This document shows positions 26,594-38,968 of a stretch of 64,000 nucleotides of DNA, in pieces. The stretch comes from Loktanella sp. 5RATIMAR09. GTDB taxonomy: Bacteria > Pseudomonadota > Alphaproteobacteria > Rhodobacterales > Rhodobacteraceae. The notes beneath the pieces were generated by a model. It did not search any database and had not been told where the DNA came from. It worked only from the letters and a program-made list of their open reading frames with translations. The stretch is from NCBI RefSeq assembly GCF_001419985.1, contig NZ_LJAL01000007.1, positions 62,001-126,000 on the forward strand, written 5' to 3'. The translations under genes were made by a program, and so were the position numbers. The first letter of the stretch is position 1, and each line of letters starts with the position of its first letter.

Positions 26594-27247
26594 ATGAAGT
26601 TTTTCGTAGATACCGCCGAGATCGACCAGATTAAAGAACTCAATGACCTTGGGATGGTTGACGGGGTGACAACGAACCCCTCGCTGATCGCAAAGTCAGG
26701 CCGTGACATTTTGGAAGTCACCAAGGAAATCTGTTCCATCGTCTCTGGACCTGTGTCCGCCGAGGTTGTGGCACTGGACGCCGACACCATGCTGGCCGAG
26801 GGCCGCAAGCTCGCCAAGATCGCTGACAATATCGCGGTAAAAGTGCCGCTGACATGGGCCGGTCTGAAGACCTGCAAGACGCTGTCGGACGATGGGATCA
26901 TGGTGAACGTGACGCTGTGCTTCTCGGCCAATCAGGCGCTCCTCGCTGCAAAAGCAGGTGCGACATTCATCAGCCCCTTCATCGGACGCCTCGATGATCT
27001 GAACATGGATGGTCTGGAGCTCATCGAAGATATCCGCACGATCTATGACAATTACGGATTCGAGACGAATATCCTTGCCGCCTCGATCCGGTCTGCCAAC
27101 CACATGAGCGATTGCGCCAAAATCGGTGCGGATGTTGCGACCGCGCCACCAAATGTGATCAAGGCAATGGCGAACCATGTGCTGACCGACAAAGGTCTGG
27201 ACGGCTTTATGGCCGATGTCGCCAAGGCCGGTATCAAAATTCTCTAA
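26594..27247 (+). CDS. tal: transaldolase / fructose-6-phosphate aldolase family
   Basis: A 217-residue small transaldolase (TalC/MipB type), linking the pentose-phosphate pathway to glycolysis. It starts [13 protein letters not shown], has DGVTTNPSL, the Schiff-base Lys in [12 protein letters not shown] and [10 protein letters not shown]; the short length is that of the TalC/Fsa branch. Start at 26594 follows GGAGTGAACAG. The palindrome after it may be its terminator. Confidence 0.92.
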   Translation: MKFFVDTAEIDQIKELNDLGMVDGVTTNPSLIAKSGRDILEVTKEICSIVSGPVSAEVVALDADTMLAEGRKLAKIADNIAVKVPLTWAGLKTCKTLSDDGIMVNVTLCFSANQALLAAKAGATFISPFIGRLDDLNMDGLELIEDIRTIYDNYGFETNILAASIRSANHMSDCAKIGADVATAPPNVIKAMANHVLTDKGLDGFMADVAKAGIKIL

Positions 27248-27258
27248 AAAATGCGTCA

Positions 27259-27286
27259 GGTAAGGTGGATCTTGATCCACCTTACC
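27259..27286. terminator. 13-bp palindrome after transaldolase
   Basis: GGTAAGGTGGATC-TT-GATCCACCTTACC: 13-bp arms with a 2-nt spacer, 11 nt after the transaldolase stop and before the DUF484 gene. No T run, so either a non-canonical terminator or a DNA-binding site. Confidence 0.5.
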
Positions 27287-27396
27287 CTCGGCAAACTAGG
27301 GCAAAAGTGCCACGGCCTGTGACTTGAACGCAAAAACCCTGCGACAAGCCCCCCAACCCTCTGCTAGTTTGGCAAAAAACAAAGCAGAGCAGGCTC

Positions 27397-28092
27397 ATGA
27401 ATAAAACACTGATGGCCGATGACCTTCGCGAGAAGATCATCGCAAACCCCGATGTTCTTTTGGACGATGCGGATGTGATGCGCGCCCTTGTCGGGGCGCA
27501 TGCAGACCAGAATGCCGGCAATATTGTCGATCTCCGCTCGGTCGCCATGGAACGGCTTGAGGCACGTTTCGACCGCCTCGAAGACACCCACCGCAACGTG
27601 ATTGCGGCCGCCTATGACAACCTTGCAGGCACCAATCAAATTCACCGCGCGATCCTGCGCATGCTGGATGCCAGCACCTTTGAACGCTTTCTTGCGGATC
27701 TGTCCGGCGAGGTCGCGGATATCCTGCGCGTTGATGCGGTCCGCCTTGTGCTGGAAAGCAACCTGCAAGACACGCAAAGCGGCACAGGCGAAGCCATCGC
27801 AATCATGCCCGAAGGCTATGTGGACGGCTATATCACCCTAGGTCGCAACATGCCCGCCCGCCAGATCACGCTGCGTGAATTCCACAAAGTTGGCGGCAGC
27901 CTTTATGGTCCGCGCGCAGAATACATCAAATCCGAAGCCTGCCTGAAGGTTGATCTGGGCCCTGACCGTCTGCCTGCCATGCTGGTCATGGGCAGCGAAG
28001 ACCCACAGCAATTTACACCACAACAGGGCACTGACCTGCTGACATTCTTTGTTGGCGTCTTTGAACGGGTCGTGCGCCGCTGGCTGGCCTGA
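27397..28092 (+). CDS. DUF484 family protein
   Basis: A 231-residue protein of the DUF484 family (GAF-like C-terminal domain). The N-terminal DLREKIIANPDVLLDDADVM and the LGSEDPQQFTPQQGTDLL-like stretch near the C-terminus are the family hallmarks. DUF484 genes precede xerC in many proteobacteria, as here (4 nt gap). Function is undefined. Confidence 0.88.
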   Translation: MNKTLMADDLREKIIANPDVLLDDADVMRALVGAHADQNAGNIVDLRSVAMERLEARFDRLEDTHRNVIAAAYDNLAGTNQIHRAILRMLDASTFERFLADLSGEVADILRVDAVRLVLESNLQDTQSGTGEAIAIMPEGYVDGYITLGRNMPARQITLREFHKVGGSLYGPRAEYIKSEACLKVDLGPDRLPAMLVMGSEDPQQFTPQQGTDLLTFFVGVFERVVRRWLA

Positions 28093-28096
28093 CGGG

Positions 28097-29011
28097 ATGA
28101 TCGCACCTGCGCTCTCAGACGCCTTGATCGCGTGGCTTGCGGGCCAACGTGCGCTGGCCGGGGCCGCCGAGAACACGTTGAAGGCGTATCAGACCGACGT
28201 GCTCGGATTTCTGGCCTTCATGACCCAGCACAACGGTGGCAGCCAAGGTCTTGCCCCCATCGCCCGCGTCACAATCCGCGACATGCGTGCGTGGATGGCC
28301 CATGAGCGTGCCCGCGGTGTCGGTGCGCGTTCACTTGCGCGATCCTTGTCGGCGGTGAAATCCTTCTACCGCTGGCTTGCCGAGCGCGAAGGGTTCGAGC
28401 CCACTGCCGTGCTTTCCACCCGCGCGCCAAAATTCCAGCGCAAGCTGCCCCGCCCGCTTGAGATTGCCGCCGCATCCGAAATGATCGAAACGGTTGAGTT
28501 GCAATCAAACGATCCTTGGATCGCGGCGCGTGACGCCGCGGTTGTCACTCTTCTTTATGGCTGTGGTTTGCGGATATCCGAGGCCTTGAGCCTTACCGGC
28601 AGCGACGTGCCCCTGCCCGATGTCCTGCGGATCGTTGGCAAAGGCAACAAGGAACGGATCGTCCCTGTCATTGCCCCCGCACGTGATGCAGTGGACACCT
28701 ACCTGCGCCTGTGCCCCTATTCTGTCGCGGACGACGCCCCGATTTTTCGCGCCACCCGTGGCGGTATTCTATCGCCGCGTGCGATCCAGAAGGTAATGGA
28801 AAAGGCGCGCCTGCAATTGGGCCTGCCCGCAACGGCAACGCCCCATGCGATGCGCCATTCCTTTGCCACACATCTTCTGGCCGCAGGTGGTGATCTGCGC
28901 ACGATTCAGGAACTCCTCGGGCATGCCTCTCTTTCGACCACTCAGGCCTATACGGCAGTCGATGCCGCGCACCTGATGTCTGTTTATGAAAAGGCGCATC
29001 CAAAGGCCTGA
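28097..29011 (+). CDS. xerC: tyrosine recombinase XerC
   Basis: Resolves chromosome dimers with XerD at dif. The 304-residue protein has the SAM-like N-terminal domain and a catalytic domain with the first Arg in LLYGCGLRISEAL, Lys in GKGNKERIVP, the HxxR in HAMRHSFATHLL, the second His in LLGHASLSTTQ and the Tyr in AYTAVD. Starts 4 nt after DUF484 in the same operon; the next gene, pcs, is 42 nt downstream. Confidence 0.93.
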   Translation: MIAPALSDALIAWLAGQRALAGAAENTLKAYQTDVLGFLAFMTQHNGGSQGLAPIARVTIRDMRAWMAHERARGVGARSLARSLSAVKSFYRWLAEREGFEPTAVLSTRAPKFQRKLPRPLEIAAASEMIETVELQSNDPWIAARDAAVVTLLYGCGLRISEALSLTGSDVPLPDVLRIVGKGNKERIVPVIAPARDAVDTYLRLCPYSVADDAPIFRATRGGILSPRAIQKVMEKARLQLGLPATATPHAMRHSFATHLLAAGGDLRTIQELLGHASLSTTQAYTAVDAAHLMSVYEKAHPKA

Positions 29012-29053
29012 CAACAGGTTGCCCCTTCACCTATTTTCCCCCATGACGGTCAC

Positions 29054-29752
29054 ATGACACTTCGCGCAAAAGCTCTTCTTGTTCACCTCCTTACCGCAAC
29101 CGGTGCCGTCTTTGCCATGCTGGCCATGCTGGCCGCCGTCGAGGAACAATGGAGCCTCATGTTTCTCTGGCTGGTCGTGGCTTTTGCCGTTGATGGCGTT
29201 GATGGGCCGTTGGCGCGCAAATATGACGTCAAAACCAACGCGCCCGCCTTTGACGGCGTGTTGCTTGATCTGATTATCGACTATCTGACCTATGTTTTTG
29301 TACCAGCCTACGCGCTGTTCAAATCAGGTCTTTTGCCCGGTTGGACGGGCTGGTTTGCGATTATCATTATCACTTTCGCGTCTGCCATGTATTTCGCTGA
29401 TACGCGGATGAAGACAAAGGATAACTCATTCTCCGGATTTCCCGGGTGCTGGAATATGCTGGTGCTGGTGATCTTTGCTTTGCAGCCCAATTTCTGGGTA
29501 TCGCTTGTGTTGGTCGGCAGTCTTGCCATCACGATGTTTGCACCGCTGAAATTCGTCCATCCAGTCCGGACCGAGCGTTGGCGGGTGGTCACCTTGCCGA
29601 TGGCATTGGGGTGGACATTCTTTGCAGGCTGGGCTGCTTGGGTCGATTTCTATCCCAACAGCTGGGCGCATTGGGGGCTGGTGCTCACGTCGGTTTATCT
29701 GCTTTTTGCAGGCGTCGCCCAGCAGATCTTCCCAGAGCGTAAACCCGCCTAA
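29054..29752 (+). CDS. pcs: phosphatidylcholine synthase
   Basis: Condenses CDP-diacylglycerol with choline to make phosphatidylcholine in the inner membrane. The 232-residue membrane protein carries the CDP-alcohol phosphotransferase motif DGPLAR-x9-FDGVLLDLIID and about seven hydrophobic segments. Pcs is common in alphaproteobacteria and fits the taxonomic picture. Convergent with ogt. Confidence 0.88.
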   Translation: MTLRAKALLVHLLTATGAVFAMLAMLAAVEEQWSLMFLWLVVAFAVDGVDGPLARKYDVKTNAPAFDGVLLDLIIDYLTYVFVPAYALFKSGLLPGWTGWFAIIIITFASAMYFADTRMKTKDNSFSGFPGCWNMLVLVIFALQPNFWVSLVLVGSLAITMFAPLKFVHPVRTERWRVVTLPMALGWTFFAGWAAWVDFYPNSWAHWGLVLTSVYLLFAGVAQQIFPERKPA

Positions 29753-30198
29753 ATCAAAAGGCCTGCGGCCCCTTCCAGCCGCAGCAAGGCGACTTTTGCA
29801 TCAATGCCGCCCGCGCCGGAATATCCGCCCAACCCATTGGCCGCCAAAACGCGGTGGCACGGGATTATGATGGCAATCGGATTTGCCCCACAGGCCTGCC
29901 CTACGGCTTGTGCGGATACATCAAGCGCTTTGGCCAGATCACCATAAGTGCGCGTCTCACCGTAGGGTATTGCGCAAAGCGCTGCATAAAAGCGCAGTTG
30001 AAACGCGCTGCCACGCGGGGCTACTGGCGTGCTAAAGTGCCAGAGCGTGCCTGCAAAGTAAGCGGCAAGTTCATCCGCCATCTGCTGGTATAGCGGACCT
30101 TCGGTCAGCGTACCGTCGCGGCCCCAATGCAATGCCGTCACAGCACCATCTTCCGCATCTGCACCCAACGCGCCTACTGGCGAATTGGCGCAAATCAC
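29749..30198 (-). CDS. ogt: methylated-DNA--protein-cysteine methyltransferase
   Basis: Removes alkyl groups from O6-alkylguanine by suicide transfer to a Cys. The 149-residue protein contains the active-site IIIPCHRVLAANG and the DNA-binding AQAVGQACGANP. GTG start at 30198 overlaps the stop of the thioesterase gene (GTGA), so they are co-translated. Ends overlapping the convergent pcs by 4 nt. Confidence 0.92.
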   Translation of the reverse strand: MICANSPVGALGADAEDGAVTALHWGRDGTLTEGPLYQQMADELAAYFAGTLWHFSTPVAPRGSAFQLRFYAALCAIPYGETRTYGDLAKALDVSAQAVGQACGANPIAIIIPCHRVLAANGLGGYSGAGGIDAKVALLRLEGAAGLLI

Positions 30199-30631
30199 GG
30201 TTTAAGACCGCGCACCGCCATCATGGTGGCCGTGATCGTGGCGATGGTCTTTTCCTGCGTTCCGTCGATCGCGATGGCACGGCCTTCAGTGAAGGTCAGG
30301 GTGCGGCCCGATTTGATCACATTGCCTTCAAAGCGGAACGACTGCCCCTTTGCAGGTGCCAGAAAGCTGCATTTGAATTCGACGGTCAGCACTTCGCTCT
30401 CCACGTCCATTAACGTCAGTGCAGCAAACCCGCAGGCGCTATCCATGCCAGAAGTAATCGTTCCGGCGTGGACAAAACCGTGATGTTGGGAAAACGCAGG
30501 ATTGAACGGCATTTCCAGAACGACACGGCCCGGCGCCACATCAGCAACAGTGATCCCCATGGTTGCCATCGCGCCTTGGCGGTCAAAGTCGGCCCGCATG
30601 CGTGCAACAGATTGGGGATCACCATATTCCA

Positions 30632-30632
<1 letters not shown>
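30195..30632 (-). CDS. PaaI-family (hotdog) thioesterase
   Basis: A 145-residue hotdog-fold acyl-CoA thioesterase candidate. The family motif HHGFVHAGTITSGMDSACG with its catalytic Asp is clear. The ATG at 30632 overlaps the ileS stop (TGATG), so translation is coupled to ileS. Specific substrate unknown. Confidence 0.84.
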
Positions 30633-33592
<2,960 letters not shown>

Positions 33593-33779
33593 GGGTGGCG
33601 TCCTTCAAGCAGTCATTTGGAATTATCGCGTTGGATCGGTGCGCATACGCTGACACCTTTTCCCGGCAGGCGTGAAAGGTTTCAGGCCGCCGGGCAAATA
33701 ATGCTTATGATCATCTGCCGCAACATGACCGCGCTTATAGGCCCAGCATTCAAAAGGGTAAAGCACGACTTATCGCAGA

Positions 33780-34601
33780 TTAGCGGCAGTAGGACCCGCT
33801 GCGATAGCGTGCGGTGTCAAAATGAAAGTGATCCCGGTGAAAGCGGTTCGCCTCGGGGCCGAGCACAGTGCCAAATGAGCCGCAAGCCGCGCGCCACATC
33901 TGTCGCAATTGCGCGCCATCGTCGGCCGAATTCCAATCGGTCAGTAGCGTCATCTCGCTACCATCGCGCAACTGTATCCCTGCAATATCAATCGCCCGTC
34001 CAAAGGCATGTTCCGAAAGCCGCCCACCCGGCTGGTTGTTCCGCGCCCGGCAGGCGTAGTGTGAAACGACGCGTAAAGAGGACACACCACCACCCTCGCC
34101 ACCCACTGCAGGCAGGACGCCACGTTCGACCCACGTATTCAGCGCACGCGCTGTGCGGCAATCAATCGTCGGCTGCGGTCTGAGCGAAACACCAGCAACA
34201 GAGCGCAGTTTCACCGCATCCGTCACCCCGCAGGCCCCTGCCCCGTTGATCGTACCAACGACCGTGCCCTGTATGGCAGGATTGCCACAAACCTGCCCGC
34301 GCGCACGGGCCAGACGCCGCGTTTCGGCGGCAGCTTCAATAGATGCGGGGCGCAACGCAGGCCGCAGCGACAGCGCGATGGCATTGGGACTAAAGGCAAA
34401 CAGGTCGCGTTCGGCACGAAACAAAGGCCGCGTTTGCGCGCCATGTTCCAAAAGCGGGCGCTCGGCAGGGCGCGACTCAGGTCTAACGATACTTTCCGGC
34501 GGCACTTCTGACACGGGGCGCGCCACGGGGCGGACAACATCCTGCGCGAGCAAAGGGCCGGAAATGACCATGGCGATACAAAAGATCGCCCAGCGTTTCA
34601 C
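33780..34601 (-). CDS. extensin family protein
   Basis: A 273-residue protein with a signal peptide (IFCIAMVISGPLLAQ), a Pro/Arg-rich linker, then an extensin-like/DUF-type domain with SEHAFGRAIDIAG and FHRDHFHFDTARY, whose His and Asp residues resemble the metal site of LAS peptidases. Likely periplasmic peptidoglycan-related enzyme (inference). GTG start overlaps the tyrA stop. Confidence 0.83.
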   Translation of the reverse strand: MKRWAIFCIAMVISGPLLAQDVVRPVARPVSEVPPESIVRPESRPAERPLLEHGAQTRPLFRAERDLFAFSPNAIALSLRPALRPASIEAAAETRRLARARGQVCGNPAIQGTVVGTINGAGACGVTDAVKLRSVAGVSLRPQPTIDCRTARALNTWVERGVLPAVGGEGGGVSSLRVVSHYACRARNNQPGGRLSEHAFGRAIDIAGIQLRDGSEMTLLTDWNSADDGAQLRQMWRAACGSFGTVLGPEANRFHRDHFHFDTARYRSGSYCR

Positions 34602-35521
34602 TCTTTGCGTGCCTTCACACGGCCAAAGTCCGGCGCATCCGTATCCTGGCCCGCCTCAATAATGCCGCGCCGGATCGCACGGGTGCGGGTGAAGTAATCA
34701 TGCAAATGATCCCCGTCTCCTTGGCGGATGGCACGTTGCAGCGCGAACAATTCTTCTGTGAACCGCCCGAGGATTTCGAGCGTCGCTTCTTTATTGTTCA
34801 GGAAAACATCGCGCCACATCACAGGGTCAGAGGCCGCAATGCGGGTGAAATCGCGAAAACCGGCGGCAGAGTATTTGATGACTTCGCTATCGGTCACACG
34901 GCGCAGATCGTCGGCCACCCCGACCATCGTGTAAGCAATCAAGTGTGGTGTATGGCTGGTCACGGCCAGCACCAGATCGTGGTGTTCGGCATCCATTTCG
35001 TCAATCAACGCACCCATGCCGCGCCACAGATCAATCAGACGATCAACGGCTGCGCGATCTGTGCCCTCGACAGGGACGATAATGCAAAAACGGTTATCAA
35101 AAAGTTCAGCAAAGCCAGACCGCGGCCCAGAATGTTCTGTGCCTGCCAGCGGGTGGGCAGGTACGAAATGTACGCCTTCGGGAATATACGGAACGACGGC
35201 CTCGATTACTGTACGCTTGACCGACCCCACATCGCTGACCGTGGCACCTTGCTTCAGGTGCGGAGCAATCTCTTGCGCGACACTTTCCATCACGCCCACT
35301 GGCACGCAGAGCACGACAAGGTCCGCGTCTTTTGCTGCCTCTGCTGCCGTGTCATAAATCTGATCGCAAAGCCCGATTTCGCGGGCTGTTTCGCGCGTTT
35401 CGGCAGACCGTGCGTAACCGACGATCTCACCGGCAAGTCCAGCCCGCCGCATGGCGTGAAACATGGATGAAGCGATGAGGCCAAGGCCGATCAGTGCAAC
35501 GCGCTCGTAGACCTGAGCCAT
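34598..35521 (-). CDS. tyrC: prephenate/arogenate dehydrogenase
   Basis: Tyrosine biosynthesis. The 307-residue protein has an N-terminal Rossmann GLGLIASSMFHAM and, in the second domain, FVPAHPLAGTEHSGP and TSHTPHLIAY. ATG at 35521 overlaps the hisC stop (TGATG), so the gene is co-translated with hisC, a pairing seen in many alphaproteobacteria. A cyclohexadienyl specificity cannot be excluded. Confidence 0.92.
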   Translation of the reverse strand: MAQVYERVALIGLGLIASSMFHAMRRAGLAGEIVGYARSAETRETAREIGLCDQIYDTAAEAAKDADLVVLCVPVGVMESVAQEIAPHLKQGATVSDVGSVKRTVIEAVVPYIPEGVHFVPAHPLAGTEHSGPRSGFAELFDNRFCIIVPVEGTDRAAVDRLIDLWRGMGALIDEMDAEHHDLVLAVTSHTPHLIAYTMVGVADDLRRVTDSEVIKYSAAGFRDFTRIAASDPVMWRDVFLNNKEATLEILGRFTEELFALQRAIRQGDGDHLHDYFTRTRAIRRGIIEAGQDTDAPDFGRVKARKE

Positions 35522-36606
35522 CACTTGGCCCCTTTGAACTGCGCGATCGCATGGGCCACGCGGCGACAGGCGCTTTCATCACCGATGGTGATCCGCAGGC
35601 AATGCGGCAGGCCGTATCCCGCGACACGCCGGACGATGATCCCATTTGCGCGCAGATGTGCATCGCAGGCCGTGGCCTCGGCCTCATCGGCAAACCGCGC
35701 AAGGATGAAGTTAGCGGTAGAAGTATCAGACGGGACGCCAAGTTCGGCCAGTGCATTTGCCAACCAGTCACGCCATTTGGCGTTCTCGATACGGCATTTT
35801 TCGGTATGTGCGGTGTCGCGCACCGCAGCTTCCGCTGCTGCGAGGGCCGCCGAGGAGAGATTGAACGGCCCTCTGATGCGGTTCAGCACATCAATGATCG
35901 GCTGAGGGCCGTACCCCCAGCCCACGCGCATCCCTCCAAGGCCGTAGATTTTCGAAAACGTGCGCGACATGAACACATTCTCGCGGGCGTCGACCAAGGC
36001 TTTGCCTGCATCGAACCCGTCGATAAATTCCGCATATGCGCCGTCCAGCACCAAAAGCGCTTGCGGCGGAAGACCCTCAGCCAGACGCGTTACTTCGGCG
36101 CTGCCGATCATCGTGCCTGTGGGGTTGGCCGGATTGGCTATAAAGACCAGTTTTGTCTTGTCGGTACAGGCCGCAAGGACCGCATCCACATCAACAACAC
36201 GTTCATTCTCGGGGACCACCACGGGGGTAGCGCCACAGGCATGGGCATAGATCGGATACATGGAAAAACCATGCTCGGTAAAGACAACCTCATCACCGGG
36301 GCCTGCATAGGCTTCGGCCAGAAGTTTCAGGACATCGCCAGAACCGACGCCGCAGAAAACACGCTCGGCATCGACATGCCAGACCTCTGCAATCGCTGCG
36401 CGCAGTTTCGCGTGGTCGGTTGGCGGATAGCGGTGCAAATCATGGGTTGCCCGCACAATGGCCTCGCGTGTGGCATCACTTGGCCCCAACGGGTTTTCGT
36501 TTGACGACAGCTTGAGCACATTGCTGACGCCGTCCAGATGCGCATCACCACCTTTGTAAAGTGCGATGTCCAGAATGCCCGGTTGGGGTTGAATGCCGTC
36601 CGCCAT
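35521..36606 (-). CDS. hisC: histidinol-phosphate aminotransferase
   Basis: A 361-residue class I/II PLP aminotransferase. Cofactor site: [18 protein letters not shown] contains the Schiff-base Lys; [11 protein letters not shown] and LDGAYAEF are also present. Coupled to tyrC downstream, so it may serve both histidine and aromatic amino-acid synthesis. Length and start ([12 protein letters not shown]) are normal. Confidence 0.92.
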   Translation of the reverse strand: MADGIQPQPGILDIALYKGGDAHLDGVSNVLKLSSNENPLGPSDATREAIVRATHDLHRYPPTDHAKLRAAIAEVWHVDAERVFCGVGSGDVLKLLAEAYAGPGDEVVFTEHGFSMYPIYAHACGATPVVVPENERVVDVDAVLAACTDKTKLVFIANPANPTGTMIGSAEVTRLAEGLPPQALLVLDGAYAEFIDGFDAGKALVDARENVFMSRTFSKIYGLGGMRVGWGYGPQPIIDVLNRIRGPFNLSSAALAAAEAAVRDTAHTEKCRIENAKWRDWLANALAELGVPSDTSTANFILARFADEAEATACDAHLRANGIIVRRVAGYGLPHCLRITIGDESACRRVAHAIAQFKGAK

Positions 36607-36685
36607 GAAAGTCCGTTCCCGTCTCGTTTCGCCCGTTCTATCGCTCTGCTGGATGCAACGCCAGTGGATTGACGGGCCCTACAAA

Positions 36686-36716
36686 TGAAAAGGCCGCCCC
36701 GGATCGGAGCGGCCTT
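36686..36716 (-). terminator. intrinsic terminator of rpsD
   Basis: On the minus strand AAGGCCGC (36709-36716) pairs with GCGGCCTT (36690-36697) around an 11-nt loop, followed by TTCATTTG. It starts 40 nt after the rpsD stop. Confidence 0.75.
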
Positions 36717-36756
36717 GAAACATGTGCTCCGGCATTTCGCCGAAGAATTGCCAGGA

Positions 36757-37377
36757 TTAGTTCTTGGCGTAGAATTCGACGACGAGGTTTGGTTCCATCG
36801 TGACCGGATATGGCACATCGCCAAGGCCGGGTGTACGCACGAAGGTCGCCGTCATCTTGTTATGGTCGACGTCCATATAGTCGGGCACATCGCGCTCAGG
36901 CAGCTGGGACGCGACCAAAACCAGCTCAAGCTGCTTGGACTTCTGGCGCACTTCAATCACGTCGCCTTCCTTCACGCGGTAGGACGGGATGTTCACGCGC
37001 TGACCGTTCACTGTGACATGGCCGTGGTTCACGAACTGACGTGCCGCGAACACGGTTGGCACGAACTTGGCGCGGTAAACAACGGCGTCCAAACGACGCT
37101 CGAGCAGACCGATCAGGTTTTCACCTGTATCGCCTTTGACACGCTCGGCTTCGCCATAGATGCGGCGGAACTGCTTTTCGGTCAAGTCGCCGTAGTAACC
37201 CTTCAGCTTTTGCTTTGCGCGCAGCTGTGTGCCGAAGTCGGACAATTTGCCCTTGCGGCGCTGACCGTGCTGGCCGGGGCCGTATTCACGACGGTTGACG
37301 GGTGACTTTGGACGACCCCAGATGTTTTCGCCCATCCGGCGGTCAATTTTGTACTTGGCAGCGGTACGTTTGGTCAT
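36757..37377 (-). CDS. rpsD: 30S ribosomal protein S4
   Basis: A 206-residue primary rRNA-binding protein of the small subunit. [16 protein letters not shown] at the start, [19 protein letters not shown] and the S4 domain [19 protein letters not shown] are unmistakable. The start at 37377 follows AAGGAGATCAGCGT; the frame is open to 37473 but not coding. No Zn-ribbon Cys, so the C- type. Confidence 0.97.
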   Translation of the reverse strand: MTKRTAAKYKIDRRMGENIWGRPKSPVNRREYGPGQHGQRRKGKLSDFGTQLRAKQKLKGYYGDLTEKQFRRIYGEAERVKGDTGENLIGLLERRLDAVVYRAKFVPTVFAARQFVNHGHVTVNGQRVNIPSYRVKEGDVIEVRQKSKQLELVLVASQLPERDVPDYMDVDHNKMTATFVRTPGLGDVPYPVTMEPNLVVEFYAKN

Positions 37378-37628
37378 ACGCTGATCTCCTTCTTTGTATT
37401 GTGAAGGGCGTTGTCCTTTCCCCGGATTTTGCCGGGGCGACAGGGTTCCGCTTGCGCGGGCCACCAACACCAATGAATGGGCGGCTTATATAGCGGTTGC
37501 ATGAGGTGTCAACGACGAAACAAGATATTCATGTTCTGTTATCTGAACGACCTAGGAATGTACTAATTAAGACGAATTATCGACAAAGGTGTACTAGATA
37601 AGGTATCGTGGGGCAGTAAATTGGATCG

Positions 37629-38060
37629 GTGTTGCCAGTGGATATTTTGTTCTTTTGTTTCAGTGTTCTGGCAATCTGGCTGTTCGGCCATCAGTTGGTG
37701 CGGCGTCGCTTTGCCAAATTGAATACCGGATTGGCCGACCGTTACCACTCAACTTTTGCTGCCCCAACCCATCACGAGACAGAACAAAGCCTCATGGCAC
37801 TTTGCGTTGACCTGATGCGCAGGGAAACCTGCGAGGTACCTTTTGACCATCTGACCGCGCAAGAAAAGAAGATGGTCCTGCATGCACATGCCGTTGAAGA
37901 ACTGCCCTTGTGGATGTCGCGCTATGCATCCTACGGGCTGCCCAAGGCCGGGCGGGAGCTGATTGGCAAATTGCGCGATATCAAATCGTCACGTCCCGAA
38001 CGGCCAAAGCAATATTTTGGTGCGATTAAGCGCCAACAGCAATTGCGTTCCCGTGTCTAA
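37629..38060 (+). CDS. membrane-anchored protein of unknown function
   Basis: A 143-residue protein with one N-terminal hydrophobic helix (VDILFFCFSVLAIWLFGH) and a basic, helical cytoplasmic tail containing HAVEELPLWMSRYASYG and ending in a Lys/Arg/Gln-rich segment. I do not recognise the family. The start is uncertain: GTG at 37629 or GTG at 37638. Followed within 4 nt by a transporter pair. Confidence 0.55.
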   Translation: MLPVDILFFCFSVLAIWLFGHQLVRRRFAKLNTGLADRYHSTFAAPTHHETEQSLMALCVDLMRRETCEVPFDHLTAQEKKMVLHAHAVEELPLWMSRYASYGLPKAGRELIGKLRDIKSSRPERPKQYFGAIKRQQQLRSRV

Positions 38061-38063
38061 AGC

Positions 38064-38546
38064 GTGACACCTGCGGCTATGTCGCAGTCTGAGCTTTCAA
38101 ATCATCCACTGCATTTCGCTGCTGCCTTCGGCACAGGCGGGTTGCTGTCTTTTATGGTGCTCTTCAATGGCACTTTGGCCGCCTATGGGTCGCTGTTCTT
38201 TGCATCCTGGGTGCCGCATCTGACGGGCAGTGTTGCGGCGCTGCTGTTTTTGCTGTTCTTGCGACCAAAACGCGCGCAGGTAGTGCGCCCGCCGCTCTGG
38301 GTCTATCTTGGCGGCGTGTCGGGGGCGGTAACCGTGATGTTGACATCGGCCACACTGAATTCGGCACTGGCCCTGTCCGGGACCATCGCGCTGGGGCTGG
38401 CGGGCCAGATGGTGTTTAGTCTGTTTGCCGATATGCGCGGGCTGTTTGGCCTGCCCCAGCGGATGCCGGTGCGGCGCGATTTCGTGGCCTTGGCGCTGAT
38501 CATCGCAGGCAGTCTGATCCTGATCTTTTTTGGCAGCAGTACATGA
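38064..38546 (+). CDS. DMT/YdcZ-type transporter subunit 1
   Basis: A 160-residue protein with four or five hydrophobic segments and GGVSGAVTVMLTSATL, the repeat unit of the DUF606 (YdcZ) half-size DMT family. Half-size members work as heteropairs. It overlaps subunit 2 by 4 nt. GTG at 38064 or ATG at 38079 are both possible starts. Substrate unknown. Confidence 0.75.
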   Translation: MTPAAMSQSELSNHPLHFAAAFGTGGLLSFMVLFNGTLAAYGSLFFASWVPHLTGSVAALLFLLFLRPKRAQVVRPPLWVYLGGVSGAVTVMLTSATLNSALALSGTIALGLAGQMVFSLFADMRGLFGLPQRMPVRRDFVALALIIAGSLILIFFGSST

Positions 38547-38968
38547 TTTTTTTCGCAACCCTTGCCATTCTGGCCGGCGTTCTGGTGTCACTCAGCCGCC
38601 AGATCAACGGGCGCTTGGCGCTGTCGACCTCGGCGATGGAATCGTCTTTCTGGAACCATCTGGTCGGGTTGGTCTTTATCACCTGCGTGGCGCTGGCGGT
38701 GGGCGGGTTATTCGCGGGCGAACCGGCGCAGGCCCCGTGGTGGGCCTATCTGGGCGGGCCTGTCGGCGTGGTCTTTATCGCGGCCGGCAGTTGGTTGATC
38801 GCCAGAATCGGGGCAGCACAGACCGCGCTGATGATCATCGCAGGGCAGATGATTTCAGGTGTGGTGCTCGATATCGTCATGGGCGCGCCCGGCAATCTTT
38901 GGGCGCGCGCCTTGGGGGTCGCGTTGATCCTTGCAGGAATGTGGGTCGCACAGGGGCGTAAGGTTTAG
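38543..38968 (+). CDS. DMT/YdcZ-type transporter subunit 2
   Basis: A 141-residue partner of the upstream protein with the same repeat features (SLSRQINGRLA, GGPVGVVFIAAGSW, GQMISGVVLDIV), about four membrane segments. The ATGA overlap with subunit 1 implies 1:1 expression. It ends in a 4-nt tail overlap with the convergent operon at 38965. Confidence 0.78.
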   Translation: MIFFATLAILAGVLVSLSRQINGRLALSTSAMESSFWNHLVGLVFITCVALAVGGLFAGEPAQAPWWAYLGGPVGVVFIAAGSWLIARIGAAQTALMIIAGQMISGVVLDIVMGAPGNLWARALGVALILAGMWVAQGRKV

